A stretch of 38,358 nt of DNA from SIG78 sp045533055. GTDB lineage: Bacteria; Verrucomicrobiota; Lentisphaeria; Victivallales; Victivallaceae. Under the pieces are notes generated by a model. It did no database searches. It was not told the origin of the DNA and saw nothing but the letters and a program-made list of their open reading frames with translations. Position 1 is the first letter of the stretch. Each line of letters starts with the position of its first letter. The DNA is taken from NCBI GenBank assembly GCA_045533055.1, contig JAZSHD010000242.1:1-38358 (forward strand). The letters are read 5' to 3'. Positions 27,146 to 35,105 of the stretch are shown one piece after another. The position numbers and the translations under genes were made by a program.

Positions 27146-28141
27146 ATGGATAAGAAAACTTTTTTGCGTCAGCGGGTGGGCAATATGGAACAGATCGCCA
27201 ACATCCGCAATGTGGTGCTTGCCGATGGCAGGGGCAAAGATGTGCGTTTGGCAGAAGTCGACAACGGTTCCGGCTTGACTTTTACGGTTATGCTTGATCG
27301 CTGCTGCGATATTTATTCGGCTAAATACAATGGCAAATCTCTGGCATGGCTGGCACCCAACGGGGTGGTCAATCCCAACGCTTACGAGCCCGAAAACATC
27401 ATGTGGCTCCGGAGCTGGCCCGGCGGCCTGCTGACTACCGCCGGTTTGCTGAATGTGGGCGGCCCGGAAGATGGGCACGGTTTGCACGGCAGAGCCTCCC
27501 ATCTGGCAGCGGAAGATGTTAAGCTGGATCGCTGCTGGGCGGGCGAAGATTACCTTTTGAGTGTAGCTGGCACCATGCGGCACACCATGGTTTTCGGCGA
27601 AAAGCTGGAAATCCGCCGCCAGATCAAAACCGCTTACGGCAGAAATGTTATCGAAGTAGTGGACAGTGTGGAAAATCAGGGATTTGCCCCGGTGCCGCTG
27701 ATGATGCTTTATCATTGCAACTTCGGTTATCCGGCAGTGGATGACAGTGCATTTTTGGATGCTGTTGAGCATAAGGTGACGCCTAAAGATGAAATATCTG
27801 CCAAAGATATAGCCGACTGGGCAAAGTTCACTGCTCCCATCCACGGCTACGCCGAAGAGCTTTTCTATCATGAGATCCCTGCTGACAGTGATGGCTTTGC
27901 CCGGATGAGCATTGTCAACAAAGCTGCCGGTATGAAGGTAACTATTGCGTATGACCCCACCACACTGCCGGTACTCAATCAATGGAAGCAAATGGGCGAG
28001 GGCGAATATGTGACCGGGCTGGAACCGGGCAACTGTTGCCCCATCGGGCAGAAAGCCAACGCCGAAGAAGGTATGCTCCGCATGATCGAACCCGGCGAAA
28101 CAGTAAACTTCGCCTTGCAGATAGAAGTGGAAGATATTTGA
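27146..28141 (+). CDS. DUF4432 / aldose 1-epimerase-like protein
   Basis: The 331-residue cytosolic protein fits the DUF4432 group of the galactose mutarotase-like fold. Tell-tale parts are DGRGKDVRLAEVDNGSGL, FTVMLDRCCDIYSAKYNG, WLAPNGVVNP, GPEDGHGLHGRASHL (His likely at the sugar site), PLMMLYHCNFGYP and a late glycine/cysteine-rich segment (EPGNCCPIGQ). Its probable role is to interconvert or bind sugar anomers or acidic sugars; the substrate is not known. AAGGAAAAT upstream of the ATG serves as Shine-Dalgarno. It is co-directional with topA and only 20 nt from it, so it is probably co-transcribed. Confidence 0.82.
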   Translation: MDKKTFLRQRVGNMEQIANIRNVVLADGRGKDVRLAEVDNGSGLTFTVMLDRCCDIYSAKYNGKSLAWLAPNGVVNPNAYEPENIMWLRSWPGGLLTTAGLLNVGGPEDGHGLHGRASHLAAEDVKLDRCWAGEDYLLSVAGTMRHTMVFGEKLEIRRQIKTAYGRNVIEVVDSVENQGFAPVPLMMLYHCNFGYPAVDDSAFLDAVEHKVTPKDEISAKDIADWAKFTAPIHGYAEELFYHEIPADSDGFARMSIVNKAAGMKVTIAYDPTTLPVLNQWKQMGEGEYVTGLEPGNCCPIGQKANAEEGMLRMIEPGETVNFALQIEVEDI

Positions 28142-28180
28142 TAACAAGGGATTTTATTTTAAGAACAGGTAATAACATTT

Positions 28181-28849
28181 ATGAGTGCCAATATAGACAA
28201 TAAATTGTTATGCGATTGTTTGCCGGAGCGTGTTGTAGAAAAGTTTGATATTTATAATTATAATCATGCTTTGGAAATTTTATCTAAATCATTTCAACAA
28301 GAGTTGGCGGATATTCTTGAGTGTTTGGATAAACTGGAAATATCACACGATGATATTATTAAGTCCGGGGGAAATGAATCGCAAATTCCTCCCAAATTTT
28401 CTAAAATACTTGAACCGAAAGGTTGGAATGAAATTCGCATTTCCGGCGATTTGTTGATTAAATTTTATCCGCGGAAGAGTTCTCGTCGTGGAGTTTTTTC
28501 TGATGTTGCGTCAGACAGCAAAACTATTGAAAACTATATAGATGGTCATAATATAGATTATGTAAAGGGGAGGGTTGCTATTGATGTTGAATGGAACAGT
28601 AAAGATCAAACTTTTGATCGTGACTTGTTTGCGATGAGAACTTATTATGAATGTGATATTATAAGTGTGGGTATTATAATAACACGCTCGGAAAAATTGA
28701 ATGAAGTTTTTAAGCAATTAGGAGTTATGGCTAAATACGGGGCAAGTACAACTTGGATGGGAAAACTTATTCCGAGATTGGACTCCAGAAGACATGGGGG
28801 ATGTCCGGTTTTAGCTATTGGCATTACTCCGGATTGTATAGTGGAGTGA
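28181..28849 (+). CDS. BglII/BstYI-family type II restriction endonuclease
   Basis: The 222-residue protein carries the family pattern in its second half: VAIDVEWNSKDQTFDRDL (132-149), ISVGIIITRS, KYGASTTWMGKLIPRL and GGCPVLAIGI. By analogy with BglII, acidic D126 and the E137-x-N139 pair are likely metal-binding catalytic residues (BglII itself has E-x-Q; the match is from memory). Related enzymes cut GATC-centred sites (AGATCT, RGATCY), so a GATC-containing target is likely but unproven. The start has no strong Shine-Dalgarno. GC is low: 30-38% in two 60-base samples against about 55% in topA. The methylase starts 4 nt after the stop. Confidence 0.85.
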   Translation: MSANIDNKLLCDCLPERVVEKFDIYNYNHALEILSKSFQQELADILECLDKLEISHDDIIKSGGNESQIPPKFSKILEPKGWNEIRISGDLLIKFYPRKSSRRGVFSDVASDSKTIENYIDGHNIDYVKGRVAIDVEWNSKDQTFDRDLFAMRTYYECDIISVGIIITRSEKLNEVFKQLGVMAKYGASTTWMGKLIPRLDSRRHGGCPVLAIGITPDCIVE

Positions 28850-28853
28850 AATA

Positions 28854-29510
28854 ATGAAAAGTGAAATTACTTTGGAGGAAACCATTAATAGTTTCCTTGA
28901 TACATGCTCTGGAAATAGGTTTAAAACAATTCTTGCAGATCCCCCTTGGCAGTTTAACAACCGTACAGGGAAAGTAGCACCTGAACATAAACGGTTGAAC
29001 AGATATTCAACAATGAGTTTGGATGATATAAAAAAAATTCCTGTTCAGCAGGCAGCAGCAGAACAGTGTCATTTGTATTTGTGGGTTCCCAATGCCCTTT
29101 TGCCGGATGGTTTAGCAGTAATGCAGGCTTGGGGGTTTACTTACAAAACAAATCTTATCTGGGAAAAAGTACGGAAAGATGGCTTGCCTGACGGTAGAGG
29201 CGTAGGTTTTTATTTTCGCAATGTTACAGAAATTTTACTTTTTGGAATCAAGGGGAACGGCTATAGAACTCTGGCTCCAGCGAGGAGTCAGGTAAATCTG
29301 ATAAGAAGTGTTAAGAGAGAGCATTCTCGCAAACCCGATGAAATATATGATCTTGTAGAGGCGTGTAGTGAGGGGGATTATTTGGAAATGTTTGCGAGAG
29401 GCGTGCGGGATAAGTGGACTATGTGGGGAAATCAAGCGAATGAAGACTATGTTCCGGATTGGTCAACTTACAGTAATAACTCTGCAGTAACGGGTACATT
29501 TAATTTTTAA
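28854..29510 (+). CDS. MT-A70 family DNA N6-adenine methyltransferase
   Basis: The 218-residue protein has the MT-A70 catalytic motif DPPW (29-32) in KTILADPPWQFNN, then LYLWVPNALLPDGLAVMQAWGF, TNLIWEKVRKDG and YFRNVTEILLFGIKG, the expected order for the family. It transfers methyl from S-adenosylmethionine to adenine N6. Next to a BglII-like nuclease it would protect the host site. A Shine-Dalgarno (GGAG) lies in the end of the nuclease gene. The low GC matches the nuclease, and both probably arrived together by transfer. MT-A70 proteins also serve as solitary methylases in phage, but the pairing argues for restriction-modification. Confidence 0.9.
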   Translation: MKSEITLEETINSFLDTCSGNRFKTILADPPWQFNNRTGKVAPEHKRLNRYSTMSLDDIKKIPVQQAAAEQCHLYLWVPNALLPDGLAVMQAWGFTYKTNLIWEKVRKDGLPDGRGVGFYFRNVTEILLFGIKGNGYRTLAPARSQVNLIRSVKREHSRKPDEIYDLVEACSEGDYLEMFARGVRDKWTMWGNQANEDYVPDWSTYSNNSAVTGTFNF

Positions 29511-29529
29511 GAAATATAAAAATAATATT

Positions 29530-29575
29530 TGCCGCAATTTTGATTTATAATAGTCGGGATTGCGGCAGTTTTTTG
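29530..29575 (+). terminator. Hairpin with T-run after the restriction-modification genes
   Basis: TGCCGCAAT (29530-29538) and ATTGCGGCA (29559-29567) are perfect complements with a 20-nt loop, followed by GTTTTTT. It lies 20 nt after the methyltransferase stop and only 21 nt before the sugE start. It therefore reads as the terminator of the RM pair and perhaps a leader structure for sugE. The loop contains TATAAT, but no -35 at proper spacing. I see no guanidine riboswitch pattern. Confidence 0.55.
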
Positions 29576-29588
29576 TGGAGATTTTTTT

Positions 29589-29909
29589 ATGGCGTGGCTT
29601 TATTTGTTTTCAGCCGGAGTTTTGGAAGTTTGCTGGGCGGTGGCTATGAAATACAGCTATGGCTTTACCAAACTTCTGCCGTCAATTATTGTGGTTGTTG
29701 CCATGATCGGCAGTATAGTCGGTCTGGCGTTGGCAACTAAAACGCTGCCGCTGGGGACAGCTTATGCAGTATGGACGGGCATCGGAACCGTTGGGGCAGT
29801 AGTTTGCGGAATGATTTTTTTCGGCGAATCCGCTTCAATATTGCGTATGTTATGCGTGTTTGCCATAATTGCGGGCATCGCCGGATTGAAACTTTTATCT
29901 GCAAATTGA
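29589..29909 (+). CDS. sugE: SMR-family guanidinium exporter (Gdx/SugE type)
   Basis: The 106-residue protein has four TM helices filling its whole length, as all small multidrug resistance proteins do. The central Glu and its context, GVLEVCWAVAMKYSYGF, match the Gdx (SugE) subtype, which exports guanidinium; EmrE-type multidrug pumps differ at this W. Later segments, LPLGTAYAVWTGIGTVGAVV and GMIFFGESAS, are also typical. It works as a dual-topology dimer, exchanging protons for substrate. GTGGAG lies 8 nt before the ATG. It follows the RM island and is not tied to it by function. Confidence 0.92.
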   Translation: MAWLYLFSAGVLEVCWAVAMKYSYGFTKLLPSIIVVVAMIGSIVGLALATKTLPLGTAYAVWTGIGTVGAVVCGMIFFGESASILRMLCVFAIIAGIAGLKLLSAN

Positions 29910-29915
29910 GTTAAG

Positions 29916-30494
29916 TTATTCTGCCTTTGTGCCCGGTTTTGCCCAAGACCAGTTAAGCAGCGGCATCCATGGGAGAAGTGCGTGCTTATTGTAATTTATC
30001 AATCCGATTTGCAAACCACTTTCTGCCTGATTTATCAATCCGATTTGGATGCCGTTGCCAACGGTATCTCCCATTGGACCAATATTGACAATGCCAAGCA
30101 TGAGCCCATGGTTTTCGGCTGTCATATTTGCCGGTGCAGCAGTAATACCATAGTTGCTGTTCACAATCAGCCATATACAGGATATTGATAATCCGCAATG
30201 CTTGCCCCAGACGAAATTCGCTATGGTACTGTAATTCAAACCATAGACATCTGTCGGAAAGGTTCCAAGCCATAACGCTATATTGATTCCGTAAATATCA
30301 GCTTTGTCGTGAAACAATGATACCGGGGCACAGGAGAGCTGCAATGGAGTCCACGACGAGGAAAATGCATGTATAAAAAGAGATTCTTTTGTACTGGCAG
30401 CAGCGGTTGCTGGCTCTTTGGCATAAATAATACTTCGACTGGTCAGCAAAAAAATAAAAATGACAGCAAATAATAAAGATTTAAATCGAAACAT
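29916..30494 (-). CDS. Exported surface-repeat protein (LA_2272-like)
   Basis: The 192-residue protein starts with a signal peptide (FKSLLFAVIFIFLLTSRSIIYA, cleavage near 25). The mature part begins FSSSWTPLQLSCAPVSLF and continues with short glycine-anchored units (DIYGINIALWLG, DVYGLNYS, MLGIVNIG, then GIQIGLINQAESGLQIGLIN). I recall this layout from the LA_2272 family of surface repeats, probably beta-solenoid or outer-membrane beta-strands. It ends in a basic/acidic tail with a tryptophan cluster. Function unknown. Its 3' end faces sugE 6 nt away. Confidence in the gene is higher than in the family name. Confidence 0.7.
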   Translation of the reverse strand: MFRFKSLLFAVIFIFLLTSRSIIYAKEPATAAASTKESLFIHAFSSSWTPLQLSCAPVSLFHDKADIYGINIALWLGTFPTDVYGLNYSTIANFVWGKHCGLSISCIWLIVNSNYGITAAPANMTAENHGLMLGIVNIGPMGDTVGNGIQIGLINQAESGLQIGLINYNKHALLPWMPLLNWSWAKPGTKAE

Positions 30495-30581
30495 ATAAAA
30501 TCTCCTTCAATAAACTGTCCGTTTCCAGATTTCAGATTGGAACACAGTGCTATTGCATCATCTGTCAGCGAGTTTGCTTTG

Positions 30582-30651
30582 CCAGCTTGTCAAACCGTTC
30601 CGCTTGGCATCGGAACTGGCTTGCCAAGCCGTAAAAAAAGCCGTCAGAAAT
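30582..30651. repeat. 70-bp direct repeat, copy 1
   Basis: 68 of 70 bases match 30980-31049; the differences are single bases (AAACC/AACCC near the left, GCC/GAC near the right). Each copy holds an inverted CTTGGCA ... TGCCAAG pair (7-bp arms). Copy 1 contains the stop codon (30644-30646) of the GIY-YIG gene, so that gene runs into the repeat. Confidence 0.85.
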
Positions 30652-30892
30652 GTCTTTTGGCAAATTCTCTGCCTGAACCTGATTTAAGGTAGTCCTCAAA
30701 TGTAATAGCCTTGTCTTTTGAATCAAAAGCGATTGCAGTTTGAATACGCCAAGGTCTAAATTTAGCCGTATGCGGAACTTCCCCTGCGTTATGTTTAGTG
30801 AGTCTTGCTGCTAAATCGCAGGTAGAACCAACATAACGATGTTTTTCTGTTGTTGTATCAATCAAGATATAAACATAATAAAAATTTTGCAT
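30644..30892 (-). CDS. Small GIY-YIG nuclease-domain protein
   Basis: The 82-residue protein has the GIY-YIG core alone: YVYI (6-9) and YVG (20-22), a conserved Arg (about 30), and the C-terminal acidic residue (E66 in ITFEDYLKSGSG). The family makes single- or double-strand breaks through a metal-bound Glu. Stand-alone versions of this length are common and their role is poorly known. It lies between two copies of a 70-bp direct repeat beside a tRNA gene, which suggests a mobile or homing-like cassette. I start it at the ATG at 30892; no Shine-Dalgarno is visible. Confidence 0.82.
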   Translation of the reverse strand: MQNFYYVYILIDTTTEKHRYVGSTCDLAARLTKHNAGEVPHTAKFRPWRIQTAIAFDSKDKAITFEDYLKSGSGREFAKRHF

Positions 30893-30979
30893 ATTCAAAC
30901 CAATCGGTTATTCGAAATTGCAGTCCGCCTTCATTTCATTACGGCGTGACAGCCTTCGTCGGCTGTATTCACAGCCGTT

Positions 30980-31049
30980 TCCAGCTTGTCAACCCGTTCC
31001 GCTTGGCATCGGAACTGGCTTGCCAAGCCGTAAAAAAAGACGTCAGAAA
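30980..31049. repeat. 70-bp direct repeat, copy 2
   Basis: This is the second copy of the repeat at 30582, 398 nt further on, next to the tRNA 3' end. The segment just left of it (30940-30980) adds short hairpins such as ACAGCC-TTCGTC-GGCTGT (30949-30966). On the minus strand, each copy follows the 3' end of a gene (tRNA or GIY-YIG) and begins with the distal half of a terminator. Confidence 0.85.
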
Positions 31050-31055
31050 TCTGAC
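31031..31055 (-). terminator. Rho-independent terminator of the tRNA gene
   Basis: On the minus strand CGTCAGA and TCTGACG (plus-strand 31040-31046 and 31049-31055) pair across two bases, followed by TCTTTTTTT. It starts 14 nt past the CCA end of the tRNA. In the other repeat copy the left arm is replaced by the end of the GIY-YIG gene. Confidence 0.75.
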
Positions 31056-31068
31056 GGCTTTTCGAAGG

Positions 31069-31146
31069 CTGGTGGATCCAGACGGACTTGAACCGCCGAC
31101 CCGGAGATTATGAGTCACCTGCTCTAACCGACTGAGCTATGGATCC
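31069..31146 (-). tRNA. tRNA with CAU anticodon (Ile2-type or elongator Met)
   Basis: Read on the minus strand: acceptor GGATCCA pairs with TGGATCC, D-arm GCTC/GAGC, anticodon loop CTCATAA (CAT), T-arm GGCGG-TTCAAGT-CCGTC, then A and an encoded CCA. Length is 78 with CCA. CAU reads Met, or Ile AUA codons after lysidine modification. The D-to-T portion, especially TTAGAGCAGG, GACTCATAATC and TTCAAGTCC, looks closer to E. coli ileX than to its elongator Met tRNA (from memory). One T-T mismatch interrupts the anticodon stem. Confidence 0.92.
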
Positions 31147-31155
31147 AATATGTTC

Positions 31156-31183
31156 ATTCAGTAATATAGTATCATTACTGAAT
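31156..31183 (-). terminator. Perfect 10-bp inverted repeat between ridA and the tRNA
   Basis: ATTCAGTAAT (31156-31165) and ATTACTGAAT (31174-31183) flank an 8-nt loop. The hairpin lies 33 nt past the ridA stop and just upstream of the tRNA 5' end (31146). A T-run is present only on the plus-strand side, so as a minus-strand terminator it is atypical. It could instead be part of the tRNA promoter region. Confidence 0.4.
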
Positions 31184-31216
31184 TTTGCAATTTTTTAACA
31201 GCTTTTTTTTCGTTTT

Positions 31217-31594
31217 TTAGTGAATTGCGACCAATTCCACTTCCACCATGGCATCTTTTGGCAGTTTTGCCGCTGCCACACAGCTGCGGGCGGGCTTGGA
31301 GATAAAGTACTTTTCGTACACCGCATTGAACGCTGCAAAGTCTTTCATATCTGCCAGAAAGCAGGTGGTCTTTACTACTTCATCAAAGGTGTAACCGGCG
31401 GCTTCCAGCACGGCGGAAAGATTCTTCATTACCTGTTCAGCCTGACCGGTGATATCATTTGCCGCCATGGCTCCGGTGGCAGGATCAAGTGCGATCTGAC
31501 CGGAGGTGTACAAAGTGTCGCCAACTTTGATCGCTTGAGAGTAGGGACCGACTGCGGCGGGGGCGTTGGTCGTGGAAATAACTTCTTTTTTCAT
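31217..31594 (-). CDS. ridA: RidA family imine/enamine deaminase
   Basis: The 125-residue protein forms a trimer that hydrolyses reactive enamines and imines such as 2-aminoacrylate and 2-aminocrotonate to stable keto acids. Family motifs are GPYSQAIKVGDTLYTSGQIALDP near the start, KTTCFLADMKDF in the middle, and PARSCVAAAKLPKDAMVEVE at the end, with the key Arg at 103. It lies 13 nt after ilvA on the same strand; ilvA makes 2-aminocrotonate, so ridA removes the intermediate of its neighbour. A clear case of metabolic pairing. It has a weak Shine-Dalgarno. Confidence 0.95.
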   Translation of the reverse strand: MKKEVISTTNAPAAVGPYSQAIKVGDTLYTSGQIALDPATGAMAANDITGQAEQVMKNLSAVLEAAGYTFDEVVKTTCFLADMKDFAAFNAVYEKYFISKPARSCVAAAKLPKDAMVEVELVAIH

Positions 31595-31607
31595 TTTTAT
31601 AACCTCA

Positions 31608-32804
31608 TTAGTTTACCGAATAACCGGCATTCTGCAATGCTTCTTTAATGGTGTTGAAATGGTCGAAATCCCGGGTTTCCATGGCGATCTGCAGGAAACA
31701 GGCGTTTATATCGTTATGCACATTGCCCCGGGTGTGGTTGACCTGCACCACATTGGCTCCCAGACTGGAGATAACGGTGCTTATTCTCGTAAGTTCGCCG
31801 GGACGGTCCAAAAGCTCGATATTCAATTCCGAATATCTGCCGGAAGTTACCAGCCCCCTGTGGATGACTCTGGAGAGGATCGTTACATCAATGTTGCCGC
31901 CGGAAAGCAGTGCCACAACCTTTTTGCCTTTGATCTGGGGAAGCTTCTTGAAGTGGATGGCTGCCAGTGCCGTGGCTCCGGCACCTTCGGCAATAAGTTT
32001 CTGACCTTCCATAAGCATCACGATAGCGGTGGCGATCTCGTCATCGGTAACCGTTACGATGTCGTCCAGATACTTGCTGCAATAGTCAAAAGTTTTGTCG
32101 CCGGGGCGTTTTACGGCTATACCGTCGGCAAAGGTCTTGACCGAGGGCGTGGCGAGGATGTTTTTAGCGTGGTAACTCTCTGCCATGGAAGGAGCTCCGG
32201 CAGCCTGCACCCCGTAAACTTTGCAGTTGGGGTTCAAAGTTTTGATAGCTACGGCAATACCCGAAGCCAGACCGCCGCCGCCGATAGGCACGATCACGGC
32301 TTCCACCGAACTCATATCTTCCAATATTTCCAAGCCAATGGTTCCCTGACCGGCAATAACATCGTCGTCATCAAAGGGATGCACGAACATTGCCCCGGTT
32401 TTCTCCACTTCGGCACATGCTGCGGCGTAAGCATCGTCGTAAATGCCGTCGATCAAAACTACTTCGGCACCGTAACGCTTGGTGGCTTCCACCTTGGATA
32501 TGGGAGCAGTGCTGGGCACAAAGATCTTGGCAGGAATGTTGTTGACTTGCGAACCCAAAGCCACACCTTGAGCGTGATTCCCGGCTGAACAGGCGATCAC
32601 GCCCCGGCTTTTTTCTTCGGGTGTCATGGTGGCGATCTTGTAGTAAGCCCCACGCACTTTGAATGAACCGGTCACCTGCAGGTTTTCGGGTTTGATGTAA
32701 ACTTCTGCATCGGTACTGAAACGGGGTGCCGGAATCAGCGGAGTATGCCGCAGGACTTTACGCAGTTCCCGTCGGGCATCGTAAAAACGGTCGATTTTCA
32801 ACAT
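31608..32804 (-). CDS. ilvA: Threonine ammonia-lyase (threonine dehydratase) with ACT domain
   Basis: The 398-residue enzyme removes ammonia from threonine to give 2-oxobutanoate for isoleucine synthesis. PLP binds K49 in GSFKVRGAYYK; NHAQGVA and the phosphate-binding GGGGLASG match the fold type II pattern. A C-terminal ACT domain (about 320-398, LNIELLDRPGELTRIS and FLQIAMETRDF) is present, the length of the shorter TdcB-like/ACT form rather than the 500-residue IlvA of E. coli; either symbol could apply. ACT suggests control by an amino acid. It has its own promoter at 32844-32872, and ridA follows. Confidence 0.94.
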   Translation of the reverse strand: MLKIDRFYDARRELRKVLRHTPLIPAPRFSTDAEVYIKPENLQVTGSFKVRGAYYKIATMTPEEKSRGVIACSAGNHAQGVALGSQVNNIPAKIFVPSTAPISKVEATKRYGAEVVLIDGIYDDAYAAACAEVEKTGAMFVHPFDDDDVIAGQGTIGLEILEDMSSVEAVIVPIGGGGLASGIAVAIKTLNPNCKVYGVQAAGAPSMAESYHAKNILATPSVKTFADGIAVKRPGDKTFDYCSKYLDDIVTVTDDEIATAIVMLMEGQKLIAEGAGATALAAIHFKKLPQIKGKKVVALLSGGNIDVTILSRVIHRGLVTSGRYSELNIELLDRPGELTRISTVISSLGANVVQVNHTRGNVHNDINACFLQIAMETRDFDHFNTIKEALQNAGYSVN

Positions 32805-32843
32805 GGTAAATTCTTTCTTTATAGAACAAAAATAATACCCTAT

Positions 32844-32872
32844 AATTTACCACTTAACAGGCTGAATGTCAA
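32844..32872 (-). promoter_or_regulatory. ilvA-ridA promoter
   Basis: On the minus strand a perfect TTGACA (32867-32872) is followed after 17 nt by TAAATT (32844-32849, 4 of 6). Transcription would begin about 30 nt upstream of the ilvA ATG at 32804. The short leader leaves no room for a long attenuator. Confidence 0.6.
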
Positions 32873-32903
32873 GCTCAAAAATCAAATTTGCCCAAGAGAA
32901 AGT

Positions 32904-32945
32904 CCATAATTTTGCTGAAAAGCCGTCGTTTTTACAAAATTATGG
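32904..32945 (-). terminator. Hairpin after the metallo-beta-lactamase gene
   Basis: CCATAATTTTG (32904-32914) and CAAAATTATGG (32935-32945) are perfect complements with a 20-nt loop; inside it AAAAG and GTTTTT can pair further. It lies 17 nt past the end of the operon on its left (minus-strand reading). No T-run follows, so terminator activity is plausible but not certain. Confidence 0.45.
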
Positions 32946-32961
32946 GATCGCAGTAAAAAAA

Positions 32962-34212
32962 TTATGGATTACAGGCAGATTTATGGCGTGAACTGTATTT
33001 ATATTGCTTGAGTATACGCATCTCTTCGTTGGAAGCATCCAGACAAGTTATATAGAATTTTTCCCCGCCCCGGGGCACCGTTATCACCACATGGGCTCCT
33101 TTTCCGCAAACTTCGGGGGCAATATCCTTAAAAAATGCTTTGTTACTGACTTCTTTGCATCGTTCGGCGGTAAATACTGTCGGGAAAATCGTGCGGTCAT
33201 TCGGGTAAAGCGATCTATCCGCCAATCGTTCCAAGACCTGATCGCCCACATGCAGCTGATCCCACACCGGAGCGATCCATACTTGGGCTTGAAGGGCTTT
33301 GACCAATGCTTCGGGCATGGAAAAGCGTCCGTGATGAGTGATTTTTGCCGCATCGACCGCCGGGAGTTCGGCGGCGAGCAGATCTTCGGTTTTGCTCCGG
33401 GTGCCATCTTTATTAAGTACAGAGTCGCTGAAATCTCCGGCGGTAAAAAAGGTAAAATCACCGTACCGCAGCAGAAAACCGCAGCTCATGCCGTTTTCGT
33501 GACTGGTTTTTGCCGGATCCTGATTGTCGCAATAGAGATCCCTTATGGAGCCGTCTTTGCAGAGAATTCTGCCATTGGCGGCAATATTGGTGATTTGGAA
33601 ATTTTTGAATTCTTCCGGGGCATGACACAAACAGAGCTGATCGGTTCTGCCCGGTTCAAACTGTTGGATTTTTAATCCGTCGCGCTGCTGCAAAGCCGCA
33701 TAAAGCTTTTGCATGTGGTCAAGAGTATCCGGCGGGAACTCAAAGCCGTGGGGCGTGATATGCTTTGCACCACCCCGATCAAGGGCGGTTTTGAACGAAA
33801 GCGTTTCCGCCGCTAAAGCAAATCCGCTGCGGTAACAGCCGGGCAGGGGAGTGCCTTCCCGCTTTTTGGTCTGCCACGCCGCCGAACCGCAGTGATCGGC
33901 GTGAAAGTGCGACAGCATCATGTAGTCTATCAGCGGGCGATCTTCCAGCAGCGGCGTATTTTGCGGCAACACCCGGCAGATGTACCGGGCGATCCAGTCG
34001 CCCGCCAGCCGTTCAGGGCCGGGTACAACCGGCACAGCATATTCCAAACGGGTCAAGGCGGGGTGATCTCCGCAGTCAAGGAGCATGGTCGTACCATCCG
34101 GGAAGATGAAAAATGCTGATTCAGCCACCCCGGTATGGATAAAATGTATCTGCAATTCGCCAAATTGCCAATTCTGCTGAAATTTTCCGGGTGCTTGTTT
34201 CAACGGTTCCAT
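32962..34212 (-). CDS. Metallo-beta-lactamase-fold hydrolase (cytosolic)
   Basis: The 416-residue protein has the metal-binding motif HFHADH (102-107) after LIDYMMLS and later KITHHGRFS. FIFPDGTTMLLDCGDH is the first beta-sheet strand. Such enzymes hydrolyse esters, phosphodiesters or lactones using one or two zinc ions. There is no signal peptide, unlike its neighbour. I start it at the ATG at 34212; an upstream TTG at 34218 would overlap the preceding gene. The gap to that gene is only 2 nt, so the two are coupled. Substrate unknown. Confidence 0.82.
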   Translation of the reverse strand: MEPLKQAPGKFQQNWQFGELQIHFIHTGVAESAFFIFPDGTTMLLDCGDHPALTRLEYAVPVVPGPERLAGDWIARYICRVLPQNTPLLEDRPLIDYMMLSHFHADHCGSAAWQTKKREGTPLPGCYRSGFALAAETLSFKTALDRGGAKHITPHGFEFPPDTLDHMQKLYAALQQRDGLKIQQFEPGRTDQLCLCHAPEEFKNFQITNIAANGRILCKDGSIRDLYCDNQDPAKTSHENGMSCGFLLRYGDFTFFTAGDFSDSVLNKDGTRSKTEDLLAAELPAVDAAKITHHGRFSMPEALVKALQAQVWIAPVWDQLHVGDQVLERLADRSLYPNDRTIFPTVFTAERCKEVSNKAFFKDIAPEVCGKGAHVVITVPRGGEKFYITCLDASNEEMRILKQYKYSSRHKSACNP

Positions 34213-34214
34213 AT

Positions 34215-35093
34215 TCAAAACTCAAAAACATCCCCGTCGTTGGCGACAACCATGGGATAGTCGAAGTTTTTGGAAAACTCCGGAAAAACTCTTTCGTTTT
34301 TCCTTGCCACATGGTTGAATATCAGTTTGCGGGGACGGATCTTTTTGAATATCTCCACACACTTCATTGCTTCCAAATGGGTGAATTCGCACAAAACCAA
34401 ATCTGCTTTTTTCGCTTCTTTGACCGGGAAATCGGGGAAGTTTTTAGCTAAATCCCCGGTGCAAAGCAGTTTTTTGCCTTCAAACTCCATCAAAAAGCTG
34501 TAAGAGGGCAAATATTGATCTTCCCACTTGAAATGCTTATTGGGTATGGCGGTAACTTTCATAAATCCGTCATCGTAGAACAAGCCGGGTTTGATCAGTT
34601 TGTATTTGATCCGCTCTTTCTGACCGCCCCGGAACTGGGTCGCCATCAATTTGTCAAAGGCGGTAATGGCGTCGGCATCCGGCAGATGGACTTCGGGCCA
34701 GAAGCCTTTCCAGAGCGATTTCCGGGTGTAAGGGCCGTACTTGACCATACGGTTTTTGAGAAAACCCGGCAGCCCGCCGAAGTGATCTTCGTGCATGTGG
34801 GTAATGAATACCGCTCTTATGCTGTTGAAATCCAGCTTTTTGCGGATGATGGAAGCCGTGACCGGTCCACCCGCATCAATGAGATAAGCTCCATGGGAAG
34901 TCTGCAAAAATGTGCAGGAGTTATTGCGGGTCAGAGAGGGATTGCCCGCTCCCGTACCCAGCGTGATAAGTTTTGCCGCAGCCTTGGCGGGAGCCTTTGC
35001 CGGAACTTTTTCTGCCGGAGCCGCTGCCATAGAGAGGGTCGATAACAGACAGCCCGCAGCTATAACTGAAAAGATTTTTCTTGTAAAAAACAT
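34215..35093 (-). CDS. Exported metallo-beta-lactamase-fold protein
   Basis: The 292-residue protein has a signal peptide (FFTRKIFSVIAAGCLLSTLSMAAA) followed by an Ala/Lys/Pro-rich linker and the metallo-beta-lactamase core: ITLGTGAGNPSLTRNNSCTF, the HMHEDH motif (99-104), LLCTGDLAKNF and LIFNHVARKN. This resembles RNase Z/arylsulfatase-like branches, but the export signal argues for an extracytoplasmic substrate. It lies 12 nt after the DUF4838 gene and 2 nt before the next hydrolase. It may process products of the glycan gene beside it. Confidence 0.84.
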   Translation of the reverse strand: MFFTRKIFSVIAAGCLLSTLSMAAAPAEKVPAKAPAKAAAKLITLGTGAGNPSLTRNNSCTFLQTSHGAYLIDAGGPVTASIIRKKLDFNSIRAVFITHMHEDHFGGLPGFLKNRMVKYGPYTRKSLWKGFWPEVHLPDADAITAFDKLMATQFRGGQKERIKYKLIKPGLFYDDGFMKVTAIPNKHFKWEDQYLPSYSFLMEFEGKKLLCTGDLAKNFPDFPVKEAKKADLVLCEFTHLEAMKCVEIFKKIRPRKLIFNHVARKNERVFPEFSKNFDYPMVVANDGDVFEF

Positions 35094-35105
35094 GATTTTT
35101 CTCTT